The notes: generated by a model from the letters alone, not told the origin. Shown: positions 47,427 through 61,125, numbered from the stretch's first letter. The stretch is 64,000 bases of DNA from Siphlonurus alternatus (GCA_949825025.1 OX463782.1:26252773-26316772); one strand, 5' to 3'. Numbers and translations are program-made.

Positions 47427-47621
47427 ATGGAAATTTTAACACCGAAGTATATTGCAACATTTGAACAGTTTGCATATTTGAAAATTTTATATCTATTGCA
47501 ATGTCATTCAATGGCGGGCTATCGATTTGACGAGTATTATGCAGAAGTCGAGAAAGTGACCAATGGGAAGGAGGAAAAGAAGAATAAAGTGACCTACACT
47601 AAAATTACGTCCATTCTGTAA
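47427..47621 (+). CDS. Small open frame, 64 codons, unrecognised
   Basis: From an ATG at 47427 the plus frame is open for 64 codons to a TAA. It encodes an N-terminal part rich in aromatic and aliphatic residues (MEILTPKYIATFEQFAYLK) and a charged C-terminal part with a Lys/Glu run (NGKEEKKNK). The frame stays open for some 20 codons further upstream without an ATG, so it could also be an exon. It overlaps one of the GC-richer islets of the window (about 47290-47600). No domain, signal peptide or clear splice site was recognised. It may be a small gene, an exon or noise. Confidence 0.15.
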   Translation: MEILTPKYIATFEQFAYLKILYLLQCHSMAGYRFDEYYAEVEKVTNGKEEKKNKVTYTKITSIL

Positions 47622-48686
47622 ATTTGTCAATTTAACAAACTGTACAACTGGGAAATATACTCATTTTATATTGAGAAAAAGAAATTATTACAGTAATGAA
47701 GGTATTGTTACGGTTTATGGAAATTTGTTGTAATTAAATCTAGTGTTAAAGTTGTTTGAATAGTTTTAAATCGATCGATGAATACAGTAAATATGGTTTC
47801 ATTCCCTACTATGATAAGAGACACAAAATGTGTTTGTCATAATAAAATGTGAGATGTTATGCATAGAAAATAGTAATACATCACAGTCGCCATATTGAGA
47901 GTGTTTTATAATTTTAACTTTTCCGATGATATCAAACCAACCATGTAACAATCCTTTTTAGAATTACTTCAAAATTGTACGTGTTGAAAAATTAATTACA
48001 TACAAGATAAAAAAAACTATTATTTTGTAGAAATCAATTAAGGCAATTAAAATAATATATTATTTTCATGTATAAAGCCACACACATATTCATGGACACG
48101 ATATATAAGCATTTGTTAATAAAAAAAATAGTGAAATGGAGAAATTAAAAAGCTTGTTACTCTAATTGTTTTAAAAATTGAAATATTAATATGCCATGTC
48201 AAAAACATGTAAAGTATTTATTTATATAATTTATTTTTGTATATTTCCTATCAACTTTTAAGCTGAAAAGAAAACAACAACAAAAAAATCATATATATAA
48301 TATACAGAATATTGATTTAAAGCTATTCGATTGTTAAAATATTTATAAAGCTGGGAGAATGTAATGTGATTGCACATTAGTTGCTACTCTCCACCCACCT
48401 TCTCTTTACAATTCACTATAATATTGGTGTTGGAGTTACCATACTCTTTCCCAAAGCTTCGAATTGACCACAATAATAAAAATGAATTATCAGCAACAAT
48501 ATTAATTCTTTGCCAAGTAAGTTAAACTTCTACTATCATCTCGGTAAGCAAAAGTGTTGACCTACTTAGAAAACAATAGATTTTTGTATCAACTACAGCG
48601 ATAAAATTCAAATTATTCTAGAGTACACGCCAATAATGCAGGTGGATATAGAAATCATAAATAATTTCTATAATTTCAACTTTAAA

Positions 48687-49008
48687 TGGAGTATTGACCT
48701 CAATATTTTTTATTGCAGAAATGGATAGAGCGTGCAAAGTTATGCTCCCCTGATTTTTTTCAGTTTTTTTTGAGCCCAGGAAGTATTTTTAAAAAATTAT
48801 TGAAAGTACTTTTTGTGACGTCACGCGGCGGCAAGTCCTATCTTTTTGTTAAGGAGCGGTGTCTCGTGACGTCACAAAAATAACTTTCAATAATTTTTTA
48901 AAAATAGTTCCCGGGTTCTAAAAAATCTGAAAAAAATCAGGGTAGCATAACTTTGCACGCTCTATCCATTAATTTCTGCAATAAAAAAAAATTGAGTTCA
49001 ATACTCTA
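48687..49008 (-). mobile_element. Foldback MITE family B, copy 3 (about 322 bp)
   Basis: The termini have diverged (TGGAGTATTGACCTCAAT and TTGAGTTCAATACTCTA), but the arms still pair through the GCAGAAATGGATAGAGCGTG and AGCCCRGGAA blocks. The centre is inverted compared with copies 1 and 2 (TTAAGGAGCGGTGTCTCGTG on the right side), so the copy lies in the opposite orientation. TGACGTCAC boxes flank the centre on both sides. TTAAA directly abuts both ends and may be the target duplication. Confidence 0.8.
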
Positions 49009-50649
49009 TTAAAGTTAAATTTGTCATCAAAACTCTAGAATTCACTATATATTGCGAAAAATGAACTTAACACAAATCTTGTTACATTGAAAAATGTTGA
49101 ATAAAAATTGATTTTCCTTCTTTAAAAAACTATTAAATTCAGTTCTTATTGACATAATGTAAAAAAAAAAAAAAAATAGAGCTCACTTGTCAATTGAATA
49201 TATATCCTTCTAAAATTTTATACGGCAACAGTTCTTTCATGTTTTTTTTCTTATTTATTTGTGATGCAACTAGGAGAGAACAAGGCGAAGCTGCTGCGGG
49301 CTATCACGTCTCCATTCTTCTGGAAACAGTTGAGCACCGTACGATTGACTGCATGCATTACACAGGCAAATCCAACTGTATTAACCTACTTTCAAATATA
49401 TATATATATACAACATGCTATATCCTTCCTTATCAACGATGCATTTCTATAGATATCTATACAATTTTCTTGCTTCATATTATATTGAATGCATGCAAAT
49501 ATTTTATTATGTTCCTTTTTTTTTTGTAAAAAGTCATTTGCATATTTCATACTATATATTTACATTAGAATATTGTATAAATAAATATAAATCACAACGT
49601 TAAGCATAAAAGATAATATATACGAGAAGTTATAAATAATATAAAGGAGTTTTTACAACTGGGTAATTGATACAGTAAAAATACGAAATGTATATTATTT
49701 CAACTTTATATCAGCAGAAAAAAAATATAATTTTTTACATTAAGTTCAATATTTATTAATACGATTAATTAATTTAGGGAAGATATTAAGTAAAAAAGAG
49801 AAATGAATATTTTATGTTTAAATATTTTTTGAAGTGAAATTTTGAAGAAAAATTGCGATTTAAAGAAAAATACAAAATAGTTCTAAAAGCTAAAAGGATT
49901 AAAAAATGTGCAAATGTGTTAATATATTCTCTGTTTGGTATATGATAAAAAAATAAAATTTATGACTTTAATCATAATAATTTTATTAATAACTTTTCTA
50001 AGAACACGTAACTATATATTAAAGAAAGTATTACACTTAATAATTATATCGTAGTACTTTTCTTGATACTTCAAAAACCACATATTGCAGTACAATATAT
50101 ATTTTTTTTTTAGGTTAAACTTTATATAGTGTTAAATTATTTATGTTTCTTTATGTTATAAAGTTTTAGAGTCAAGTATTCTTCATGTTGGAAAGTGTTG
50201 TCTCACCCCTAATCGACCAGACCCACTGACCAGCAGCCCACAGTCTTGATACTCGAGGAGAAAAAAAAGAACAAAAACATGCAATCCCACCCCTCTCTTG
50301 TGCTCCGTACAAAAGAAATTGTTATGGTCTCTACCCTAAAGGTATATAGCAAGCAAACTTCTACCACCACCCTTTCTGAACGCGTTTCTCCACCACACAC
50401 ATTTTATGATAACGCCTCTATAGTGCGGTAACACAATTTAAAAAACACGCAACGCTAGTAGAGAAAAAGGACTAACTCCTCCTACTTCTCTTTTTACCCA
50501 AATACTATACGCAATAAAAACTATATACAAAAAAACTTGTTAGAATTAACTTTTTATGTACTAAAATACTAACAAAAGTAAGTTACATGTTAAATTTAAT
50601 TGTAAAAATATATAATATAATCTTTACATATTTTTATGGCATGTATTAA

Positions 50650-50781
50650 AAGCAGTTGTCCTGCGAGGTCATTGTCCCTGGTCTATATGCAATTAGTTTT
50701 GTTCTGATGCTGAAAAAGTTGCCTAACAAGCAAGGGGATTTTGTACACGACGAATCTGAATCAACGCAAGATTGTTTCAAG
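50650..50781 (+). CDS. Possible exon, 44 codons, unrecognised
   Basis: A plus-strand frame opens just after a TAA at 50647 and runs 44 codons to an AAG followed directly by GTATAA, a weak but allowed donor. Possible acceptors are AAAAGCAG ending at 50655 and TGCGAG ending at 50667; neither has a good pyrimidine tract. The peptide has a hydrophobic stretch (VIVPGLYAISFVLMLKKLP, about residues 7-25) followed by a polar acidic tail (DFVHDESESTQDCFK), which looks like the end of a membrane segment running into a cytosolic or lumenal loop. The region is richer in GC than its neighbours. No family is recognised, and a chance frame is quite possible. Confidence 0.2.
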
Positions 50782-52182
50782 GTATAAAAACATTAACATA
50801 TTCTATTTAATACGAAATTATGAATAAAATGATAAAGAAACATTTAAGATTGAGTGTATATATACTTGTAGCCTATATTGTACATAACAACTTAAGTATA
50901 AGTGACAAAATAATGAAAGGATAAAAATGTCTCGGTATACTTGCAATCACACGCATGAAAACAACTTAAAATGTAGCATTAAAATTAAATTGAGTTATTA
51001 TTTTAAGAGTCGCCTTTTTTATCTTTTAACTGGGTAGGCTTTTATAAAAGTGTTTTTTTGCGTCTTTATAAAAAAATTGAGTTAGCCTTTAATGTTGGAT
51101 GAAGGCATGTTTTTCTAGTCCCACTTTTACTTTTTTTTTTTTGTTTGAAGCATTAAAAATAATGTATATTTGTTTTAAAGAGGTGAGATTGTTCTTTACT
51201 TTTTTTTCATATAATAATTAAGAATAATCTGTAAGCTTGTAACGCTATCTTGGTTTTTTATACTTGTTCTATCTCTATAATTTTCTTTTTTATTTTAAAC
51301 TTGTAATTCCCTATTGTATAACGTTATAATTTCTCGAGAAAATGGGTTTTATAATCATACGAAAATCTCTCCATTGAATGCCAAGTACTTTTAAGTAAAA
51401 TATATCAGGACTCGAGAAAAAAAAAATACAGAACATACACCCACAGTCGAATGCAAACTTTTGTGCACCATAAAGTGGTTTAATCTACTTTGAGTAGGAC
51501 CAATTTAAAGTAAGGAAGCTAGCTGTAGCAGTAGGGAAAAAAAAGTTTAAAAAAAAGAAGAAGAGGAAAAAAGGGGCCAGATAATCTGAATTGGATAGAG
51601 GAAGAAGAACTTTCTATTCCGGTGGTGGTGGAGCAGTTGCTGGCGTTTCCTTCTTACATCTGAGCTGCTGCTAGTGGGATAATTGAAGAGAAAAAATGGC
51701 TGGTCTAGATGCTTCAAACTCCTTCTCCTCCTCCCTTCCACATTTTTTTGAAAATCGAGAGGAGCTTGAAGAAGATGGGAGACATCAAATCTCTAACCCT
51801 TGTCACATATGCAACAGTCTGCTACCATGTCTCTTCCTCGTTTCCGTTTTACTCTTTTCGTTTAACGAAACAGCCATAAGCAGAAATAGACTGTAGGCGA
51901 ATGCAATCTCAGGATTTTTTTTTTGTAAAAAAAAAAGAAAGGAAAAAGGAAAAAAATATAAGAATATTTATTTTTCTTAAAAAAATAAATGTGTAGTCTC
52001 TTTTTAAGAAATGTATTCAATATTGACGAAGAAAATAGAAATTTTACTAAAAATTCGTAAAATAATAATAATCATTATTTACAACAAAAGACTGTATAGA
52101 TAAACATTATTGATTTGCATTAAAAAATAATGAAGTATAAATATTTAATCATCATACAAAATGTAATATATCGACGTTGTAG

Positions 52183-52472
52183 TGAAATTGACCTTAAGTT
52201 CAAGAGTAAAACGTTTCTCGAAGGTCTCAAGTCAATAGAAAAAGTAGCTGGATTTGAGACTTTTTTCCTTATTACATCAATACATAAAGGTAATAAAACA
52301 TTTAATATTATGTATAAAATGAAATCATGAAATTGACCTTAAGTTCAAGAGTAAAACGTTTCTCGAAGGTCTCAAGTCAATAGAAAAAGTAGCTGGATTT
52401 GAGACTTTTTTCCTTATTACATCAATACATAAAGGTAATAAAACATTTAATATTATGTATAAAATGAAATCA
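52183..52472. repeat. Perfect tandem duplication, 145 bp x 2
   Basis: Units 52183-52327 and 52328-52472 are identical by eye over all 145 bases. Each begins TGAAATTGACCTTAAG and ends AAAATGAAATCA, and contains TTTCTCGAAGGTCTCAAGTC. There is no spacer. The absence of any difference suggests a recent event or an assembly duplication. The 66-codon plus frame at 52130-52330 is too AT-driven to call a gene. Confidence 0.95.
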
Positions 52473-55196
52473 GCTAGCGACAGTTAGCATGTTAGGAAAT
52501 TCTGAATAATTAAAGTTACAATGTGAATAAAGTAATAAAGATGTTATAAAGTTCTATAAAGAAAGGCATATAATAAATAAATGAAACTCAATATTATTAT
52601 CTGTTACTCCTACACATATGTGCAACAGTGTAAATGCACATTTGTAAAGTAAGTTTAGTGCACACGATGTGGCGTGATGTAACGAGGTACACATCGGGGA
52701 ACCATGAACGTTACCGGCTATATTGATACTATCACGCAGTCGATGTATACTCGGTGAACTTGAACATTTTTTGATTCCTTGACTGTGTTCTTAAAACAAT
52801 AGGGCAGCGTCACGAGATTGTTGGGTTGCCTACCTACAGGATAACGCTCAGCTATTTACCTCCCCTCCCTCCCTCTACTGTTATCATACCGTACGCTTAA
52901 TTAAAACCATTGAAAAAAAAAGTTAGAAAATTTGACTTTGTTGTCAGGTATAATTATTTACGGACACGAAAATGTAGTTTGTGTATTCTTTATAAACCAG
53001 CAGATGATATGGTAACGATATAAATGTAATAATTGCCGTATATAATTTACAATAGAATTTTTTTCTACATTTTCTCCCCTTACGCGCTGCTGATGCAACA
53101 CTATGGCGCAGCAGGCTCCTGAAAAGTATGCAATATGCGTTGCAGTGACATCACGTAGGCCTGACCTATTAAACATGCATCTCTTTGTCTTTTGAAGTTT
53201 CATCAAAGAATACATTCTTGGTGTCCCTAAGTGTAAGTATACGTGTTCTATGAGAGCATGGTGGTGCCAATCTACTGTGATCACACTCGTGAGGAGGGAA
53301 TATGCTGATGGGATTTCTCAAGCTACCAACTTAAGCATTCTCAAAACACCAACTATAGCAAATAGCAAGCAGGCGAGATAGAATGACAAAAAGGTTACAA
53401 ATATCAAAACTTTGCTTTTATGAATCGATTATTGGATCAACTATATCAAATAAAAAAAAGAGATAGATGAGTTCATGATAATCTTTTCTCATATAATCTT
53501 CTTTCCATTCAAGAAATTTACCTTTTTTTTTTTCAAGTTGATTTATTTAAAACTTTTAGTTAATTTTTTTTCTTTCTATACTTGAAATCCTATTAAGATG
53601 TTGAGACTTTTTTTTACTCCATCACTTTTATAATTAAAATCTTTTTATAAAACTTTAAAAGTATATTTTATTGAAAAACTAAAGTACACAAAACAAAATT
53701 ATCATCTTTATACTGAAAAAATGTGTAACAATTTTAAAAGTAGTATTATAAATCCTAAAAGCTTTTAATGAAAGGCACAAAGTTTTCAATACATAATTAA
53801 ACATTGTAATTAGCTGTAATATTTTACATTAAGTAAATAATTATAATAAATAATATGGAAACACTAAAAAATATTTTAAAATAAATACTAAAGTTGCTAA
53901 TAAATTTTATATTATTTTTTATATAAATTTTGATTATTAAATAAATATATAAAGTATTTTTTGAAAAAAAATCATAATTATCCAACATAATTACTATACT
54001 GCACTACAATATAAAATAAATACACTCTATAAACTATGTGTATATACTTTGTGGTTATATTATTTTTTGTATATTTTATATAATAATACTTTATCACTGC
54101 AAGCAGTTTGCAATGTAAAACAATTGCGTGCACTGATTATCGTCCTTATATACGAGATTTGTTATCCATGCAGAGACCATTATATACCACACACTAACAC
54201 CACCACTCTACCCATATATGATAGCGTAAACACAAATGGCTGTGAAATGTTTTAGTTGCGATTATTTTCATCGATTTATATTTTTTATGGTAACTTTACA
54301 CTAGTAGAATTTATATTAATATTAAAATCAAATATAATATGAAATTGAACCATGAATATTTTAAAAAAATATTATTTGCAACTATAGTTATTCTTTTATG
54401 ATTATATATATAGTGACACGCTATATGAATTATATCAGCAATAATCACGATAATTAGGTCACAAGAGGAAGAAGGTGGGGGTACAGATGGAGTGGTAGGA
54501 TAAAATTGTCAAGGATAGGGGAAGTTTGTAATAGTATCAAGTGACATTAACGTTCTGCACTGTTAGTATATGATTTGTCAATGAACACACAAGCTGTAAT
54601 ATGAGCTTTATTACACTAACAAAACATGATGTATTATATTGCAAGCTTGATTAACACAGATATCTATATAAGCTTAATATGGATAATTGTCTATCACATT
54701 AACTATATCGTATTACATAATATATTATATATATATACATGTCTATATATAGACAAAGACAGATGAAATGTTTTGTGATGAAAATGTCAGATCAGCTGAG
54801 AGAGAGAGAGATGTAATATATAATATATTATATTTTGCAAAGTGCTATAATATACAAACTAATCCAAAACGTTTGTAATGCAGTAGGAAGATTAAAGGTA
54901 ACATGACAAGGTGTTTTAGCTGATTGCAGCCAGCCCAGTTTCATAATCATGCACTTCAATCATGGAGAACATAATATAGTGCACTCATTCAATAATTGTT
55001 GAAGGATTTAATGTTCTCTATTTTGCTAATTGTTTTGGTTATCATCAACAGTTTTATCTCATAGTAAGATTATGAAATGAAATATGTTTTATTTTTAATG
55101 TATTATAAATGGTTTACAATATTTTTATTTATGTTAAAACTCCCATTACATTTACGTTGTAAATTATTTTACTATTAAATTTTAAAATAAAAATAA
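52473..55196. other. AT-rich non-coding DNA
   Basis: The islet near 52640-53290 is of neutral composition. Its 108-codon minus frame (52958-53284) includes His, Cys and Arg in plausible proportions but no motif that I can name. The rest is AT-rich with a short AG run near 54799. Confidence 0.5.
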
Positions 55197-56163
55197 TGGG
55201 TGCGATTCACGAAGCAGTTAGCCAGTTTCCTAACCACGTTTAGCTTAATCACCTTTAACTATACCTGTTTTACGTGTTTAACCACCTAGTTAAACGTGGT
55301 TAGAAACCTGGGGGGTCTTCAAATAACACCACTTAACGTAAACTCAGGGCTATTCTCCTATAATAGAGGGTATACGCGCCACTGTCTGGCTTATGGCGCT
55401 AAATACTGAATTCTGATTGGCTTAAAAGTGGTCATTTGGAATTGCTGTGATTGGCCAAAATAAAGTTGTTGATTTTTTTCTAATTGGCTGAAATTTTAAT
55501 TGTTGAAAATTTTCGAGCGATATCATTGGTTAAAGAATGTCCACTTTTAAACCAATCAGAGAGCTGCAATAAAAAAAAAAACACTTTTTGCCCATTATTT
55601 AATTTTAAAAAAGACTTTTTATGTTATGAAAATTATTTAAAAAATAATAAATGGTAGAAAATAGTGTTATAAATTGTTATATTTATTTATTTCAAAAATA
55701 TTAATTATTTATACAGGGACCAAGCGCAAATTTTCAACAATAGGAATTTGCAACTGAAAAAATCAACAAATTCTGATCAGCCAATCAGAAGCGTCCAACT
55801 TTTAATGCTTCAAAATCAATGATTTCACTGAGTGAATGTCTCCATCGTCTCAAAAATCGTTCTTTTCACCCTTTAAAACCCCTAGGTGCATTTGGTTAAG
55901 AATGTAAATCCTCTGGAGCTCCAGAAAAAGTATCGAAAAAATCGATTTTAACATTGAGTTACGTATCCCCAACAATGAAAATGTCCACTTTTTCTGATGC
56001 GCGTATACCCGATAACAATAGGAGAATAACCCTGCGTAAACTTAGCCTAAGACTGTCTTAGCGCAACAATAAAGAATACGCTAAGACTGTCTTAATTTTA
56101 GGATTGTTGTAATTTGTGTTATTTGAAGACCCCCCTGGCTAATTGCTTCGTGAATCGCGCCCA
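55197..56163 (-). mobile_element. MITE family A, copy 3, split by a later insertion
   Basis: Left part 55197-55311 and right part 56139-56163 together make 140 bp, exactly the size of the copy at 896. The copy is inverted relative to the other three: the AAACAGGTAT motif appears as ATACCTGTTT. The termini are TGGGTGCGATTCACGAAGC and CGTGAATCGCGCCCA, which are well preserved. An 822 bp terminal-inverted-repeat element sits inside its right terminal repeat, so this family was here before that element arrived. Confidence 0.85.
55312..56133. mobile_element. Nested 822 bp TIR element (non-autonomous DNA transposon)
   Basis: Both ends carry the same 18 bp inverted repeat, GGGGTCTTCAAATAACAC. CCTGG is present on both sides (55307-55311 and 56134-56138), while the uninterrupted family A sequence has it once, so it is a likely 5 bp target duplication. 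The G/C run makes the exact boundary ambiguous by 1-2 bp. Inside are further inverted blocks: CTATTCTCCTATAATAGAGG-like sequence near the left end pairs with a copy near 56020, GTATACGCGC pairs with GCGCGTATAC, and several CCAATCAG/CTGATTGG motifs face each other. A palindromic TAAGACTGTCTTA occurs twice near the right end. There is no transposase frame. The superfamily is unknown. Confidence 0.85.
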
Positions 56164-57841
56164 ATAATTCTTTATATGCAATACTAACTTTGGAAATGCT
56201 AATTTGACATCACCTGATAAGATTCAATAAAGGGGTGTTAGGTTTAAATACCTGTTACCATAATTGCATAATATATAAGGACTATCATTTTTCATTACCA
56301 AACCTTATGGCATATGTTAGATAACTTTAAGATGTTTACATACACACAATATAAATTAAAAAAAAACTCTTCATTAAGAAACAAGATATTACATAGTTTA
56401 CTAATAATATTGAGATTATCATATAACATTTTACAATTTTTGACTATCTTCCACAGCATTTTTAATATAAAAATAAGTTGGATGATGAAAAATAAATTGA
56501 AAAATTGAATCCCTTCAAGACAGTGATAATCTTTTAGTTGTGTTTTTTTAATAAAATTTAATAGCAATATATTTTTTAAATCAACTTTTATTACAGAATC
56601 GTATTAAATTTTCATCAAAATAAAATAAAAATAACAAAACTGTTATTATCTATACTGGAAAAAAAAAGTAGAAGAAAATTACACTGGTAATAAGCATCAT
56701 ATAATTTATATTACTTAAAAGCTATTCATTTAATATTTTTATTTTCATTTTGCTGTTGTCAATTTTCTTCCTCCTCATTTAGTATCATGTCATACTTTGT
56801 GTTTGGGTTAGTTTTCATCACAATTCTTTAATAGGTATAAATAGTAATGTAGTGAGTGCTATAATATGTGTTATGTAATATTACTATGATCTCCTTAAAA
56901 ACAATTGTCTCCAATTGAACCTTCTTGCTAGAATGATATATACCTCGTCGACCTCCAATCTGTACCGGTAAATAGCTCATAATGTTTGTATCAAATAGAA
57001 TGTATCTTAAGGAGATGTAGAGTCACGAGACAGTAAAAGTGGCAGCCATGTTTAGATATAGTAAGTTTGAATGACTAGAAAAATGCAATTTTACCAATAT
57101 GGCGGCATCTACCCACTGAAACAGGTGCATTTGCTAACCCGGACTGGTTATACCAGTATAGTATACATCATCCTTGGTTTATCCAGTTTCTGAGGACTTT
57201 GATATGTGATAACTACGACATAAGCATAATATTCAATAAGCATTTAAGTGACCTGCAATACCATTAGTGAATACTTATTGTGCTCTCCGAGGTACATTAA
57301 AGGAAAATAAAATATTGTGTAATTTAGGTTACCTCAAGTATGTATTCTATACTGCGGCTAGTCTGGTTTTTACCTTACTGTGTTGAAGTTAGTATGTTGG
57401 GTGAAGTTGCCTCTGTAAAAGCCGTCGCGGTAAGAGCCCCTGCATACACACCAGCATCATCTCAAGATGCAACCCGCCCAACCTCTTTTCTACACACACA
57501 CACACATACATAAATACACACACGCTAAAAGCCTCTCTACGCTTCAACTTTCTTGCCTATTCGTTCTTTTTTTTAAAGGTATATTTACAAAGAAATACAT
57601 TGATACAGCACTTTTTATATAAGTTGCACTGTATTTGGCTCATTTTATTATTATTTTTTTAACAATGCATGAATATTTAAAAATAAATTTTTTGTACTCT
57701 AGATTTTATATCAAATTATCATTCCATGTATGTACATCCCTGCCTGATTTTATGGAGATAATGACTCGAAGAGACAAAGAAATGGAAAAATAAGTTTAAA
57801 TTCACGATGCTTTCATATAATTAATAGACTACATTGCATAG

Positions 57842-58024
57842 TCCTTCGTCCCGAATAAAAGAATCCTCTGCTTACCACGATCATGTGCAATAATGAGGTG
57901 AGTGTAATAATCAGCTTCATGCTTTACAGATTTGCGGCTCATAATAATTGCCCTCACCAGATCTAGCAGATCACTCGTTATTACACATGATTCTGGTATA
58001 TAAATCTTTTATTCCGGACGAGTA
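57842..58024. mobile_element. Foldback / MITE-like element (about 183 bp)
   Basis: The left end, CCTTCGTCCCGAATAAAAGA, pairs with the inverse of TCTTTTATTCCGGACGAGTA at the right. ATCATGTGCAATAATGAG pairs with CTCGTTATTACACATGAT. Inner blocks GGTGAGTGTAATAATCAG and CATAATAATTGCCCTCACC also pair in part. No target duplication was recognised and only one copy is in the window. Confidence 0.65.
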
Positions 58025-61000
58025 CCGATATATGAAATATTGCTAATGAACAGTGCCCGGGGAACGTTTGTGTTGAAGTTGACGTAATTTTTTTTTGTCT
58101 CTTTAAAAGTACGTTATGGATACTTCCCGCTCTATGTTAATACTATTATTAAATATAAAGTTACGTATGTGTACAGTGAATATATTCAAACATTATTGAA
58201 TATATGTATAAACAATATGATGGTATAGCAAATAATCACAACATTTACCCGCACAAACAAATACCCTTATTTACATACATGTGTAAATGTAACAACTATT
58301 TGTATGTAGTTGTAGTTATCATCGTTTTATTACAAGTGAAAATTACGCATTAATTAATAATAAAATCAACATACATAACATTATATAAACATTATATTAT
58401 CTTTACTTCAAAGAAATTATATTTGAATACATCAAATTAAAAATATTTTGAAAGAAAAATAAAAAGTACGTATACTGTATATATGTATGGTACTTGTAAG
58501 ATTGCATCAAAGCTTTGATGACATTTCATTTAATTAATATATTAAAGCATAAGTTCTGAATAAAAAAAAAATGCTGAATAAAAAAAACATATACGTTAGA
58601 TCATTAAATATCAAAGTTTATATTAAAAGTCACTTTCTAAAAAAAAAATAAATAAATAAAAAAAAGAAAAATTTACCGTTGATATTTATTATATAAATAT
58701 AAAAATGAAATACATATAAAAAATAATTTTCTATTTATTATTTATGAATAGCTTACATTTTCTTTTGATACCTGTTAATTGGAAAAAAAAATATGAGACT
58801 AAAAACTTTTTATCGATTAAAAAAAAACTTTTTTAATACAAAATAATAATAAAAAAAGCCACGTCTTTTGTTTCGTACAATTTTTTTGCCCCTTATATTT
58901 GAAATTACATTGAAAGTAGTGTTGGTTGGATATAACATTTTTTTTTTATTATATGTACAACGTAATTTCTACTCGTATATATATATAGCTAAGAGTTAAA
59001 AATACCATGTTTGTAGATTACATGTTAGTTCGTGTAAGAGGAAGCATTAGTTCATTCCGCGAGATTGATACCACTGCTATGTTTGGGAGATCAAACGCCA
59101 AGCGGTAGGTAAGGGGGCACTAATGATGCAAGGGGGAGGGGCTACATAGATCGCTCAGTCAGCACTATATAGTAGAAGGAAACAGCTCTGCTTACTTGTG
59201 ATACTGATGAGGATTAGAAACTTTGTACTGCTGGGCTTTAACTACATCAGAATCTACTACTCGTGACCCTCTCGTCTCTCTTAAACATTAATAAAAAATA
59301 CTGTATACGTTGCATATATAGTACGTCATTCAATAACATTTATTATTGAATTATTTACATAAATTATAAGATTATATGATAAAATTATAAATATATAACA
59401 CATAATAATATAATAAAAAAAAAAAGGTTATATGGTATCTTGATGAAGGATGTTCCATGCTGTTGCAGTTAATAAGGAAACTAATTCTGGCACATACTCG
59501 CGTGCTCTGTGCGATAATATAAGGGAAGGAGAGGAAAGGGAGGCGGGAGAGGGACTCTACTGCTACTGGGGAGGATTGCCAATCTGCCCCCCCCCCCTGC
59601 CCCCCCACATCCTCGCGCTATCACAGAGAACGACGATGTGAATATGCTTCGCTTACTACTGCTGGCACTACCGGACACTGAGAGTATTAATTAACCCAAG
59701 TCCGACCGATTTAATTACGTTTCCGTCCCCCTCTTACCAACCAATTCCCTTCTTCTCTCACCATTTTGTTTTATATTATAAGCTCAGCAAAACTTCTCAC
59801 ATGTATGAAACTAAAGGTCAGTTTTATTATATTTTGTCTATATAGAAACTATTTCAGAGCAAAATTTAATTAAAAATTATTAAACCACCTATTTTCTTTA
59901 CAATGGAAAGGGCTAAGAGAGTTTTCATCGTAATTTATGTTTCTCAGATGCAATAAGAAATATGTTAGAATTTATTCATTAATTACATAATTAGAACATT
60001 GATATTATATAATATGTCATAATGTTACCCATGCATAAAATGAGAATGTCATAAAATATCAAATAAAAATTCAATCATTAATGTTATTAAAGGTCAATAT
60101 TCTCTGTTAGTAACTAGCATTATGTACTTTATTGCACATGAGATTGGTGGTCATTGAGGAATTGGTTTGATGAGAGAGTTTCAAGGGTCCGACTCGAACG
60201 TTTCAAGGGCCAATTTAGAGCGCACCACAAGGCAGTTGGTTGGACTGCCACTTCTAGGACCCTTGTAACCGGCGCAGTGGCGTGTCGGGGTGGACCAGAA
60301 ATAACAAGAAACTTTTCACCGAGGCACCATCAGCCTAATTACAGTTCACCGACAAAGATACGTATGTTAATTAAATTAATATACAGTTCAATTAATTGTT
60401 TAGTGCGAAATCATTTCTAGGAATATTAAAAATAAAATTACTTGTAAATATCATATATTAAACAAATTTGGTAATATATAAAAAAGGTAAAATTTCATTA
60501 TTGTTTTTATTTTGAGTAATTTCAATTTACAGTTAAATTACCTAATAAATTAAAAATATATATAATTAAAAATTTTCTTTGAGTTGACATTTTTTATATA
60601 ACATTTTATGTAAAAAAAAAGTTTTTTTTTGTAAGTAGCTAAATAAAAATAAGAAACAGTCTTTCGCTGAGTATGGCTTTTTTTCGTGCCAAGCTGAAAG
60701 CCATTCGTCTCATGCAAAAAATAATCAATCTTCCTCTTTATTTTTAAGAGAAAACCTTTGCAAAGCTGCCACTAACAGAAAATGGGTCCCCGCTAGTGTT
60801 TCATCTTGCCTTCTACATACAAAAATCTCATTAAAAATATTCAGCGACCGTAATTTTTTGAATCATTCTACAAAACCGCGCGGCAACTCACGAGGTTGTT
60901 TGTTGTTCCTTCGTTTCAACAATACAAGGGGGCTGAATGGCGAGAGAGAGGACTTACTCGCTCTCCCCCTTCTATTTTTCTTCTTTCTTTCCTCTTACTC

Positions 61001-61125
61001 ACTTTTCAATTAGTGAGACACGACACACAGAGTATGAGAATAATCATATCTTATTTAAAGTAGATGGACTGAAAATTTTAGTATGTTTAAGATAGCAATA
61101 ATTGTTTAGAAAAAAATATCAATAA

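Larger units (their letters stand above)
44870..52182. other. AT-rich DNA with weak exon-like stretches
   Basis: Beyond the separately listed candidates and the foldbacks at 46270 and 48687, it contains a pyrimidine-rich islet near 46060-46250 and purine-rich sequence at about 51530-51760. No recognisable gene. Confidence 0.5.
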
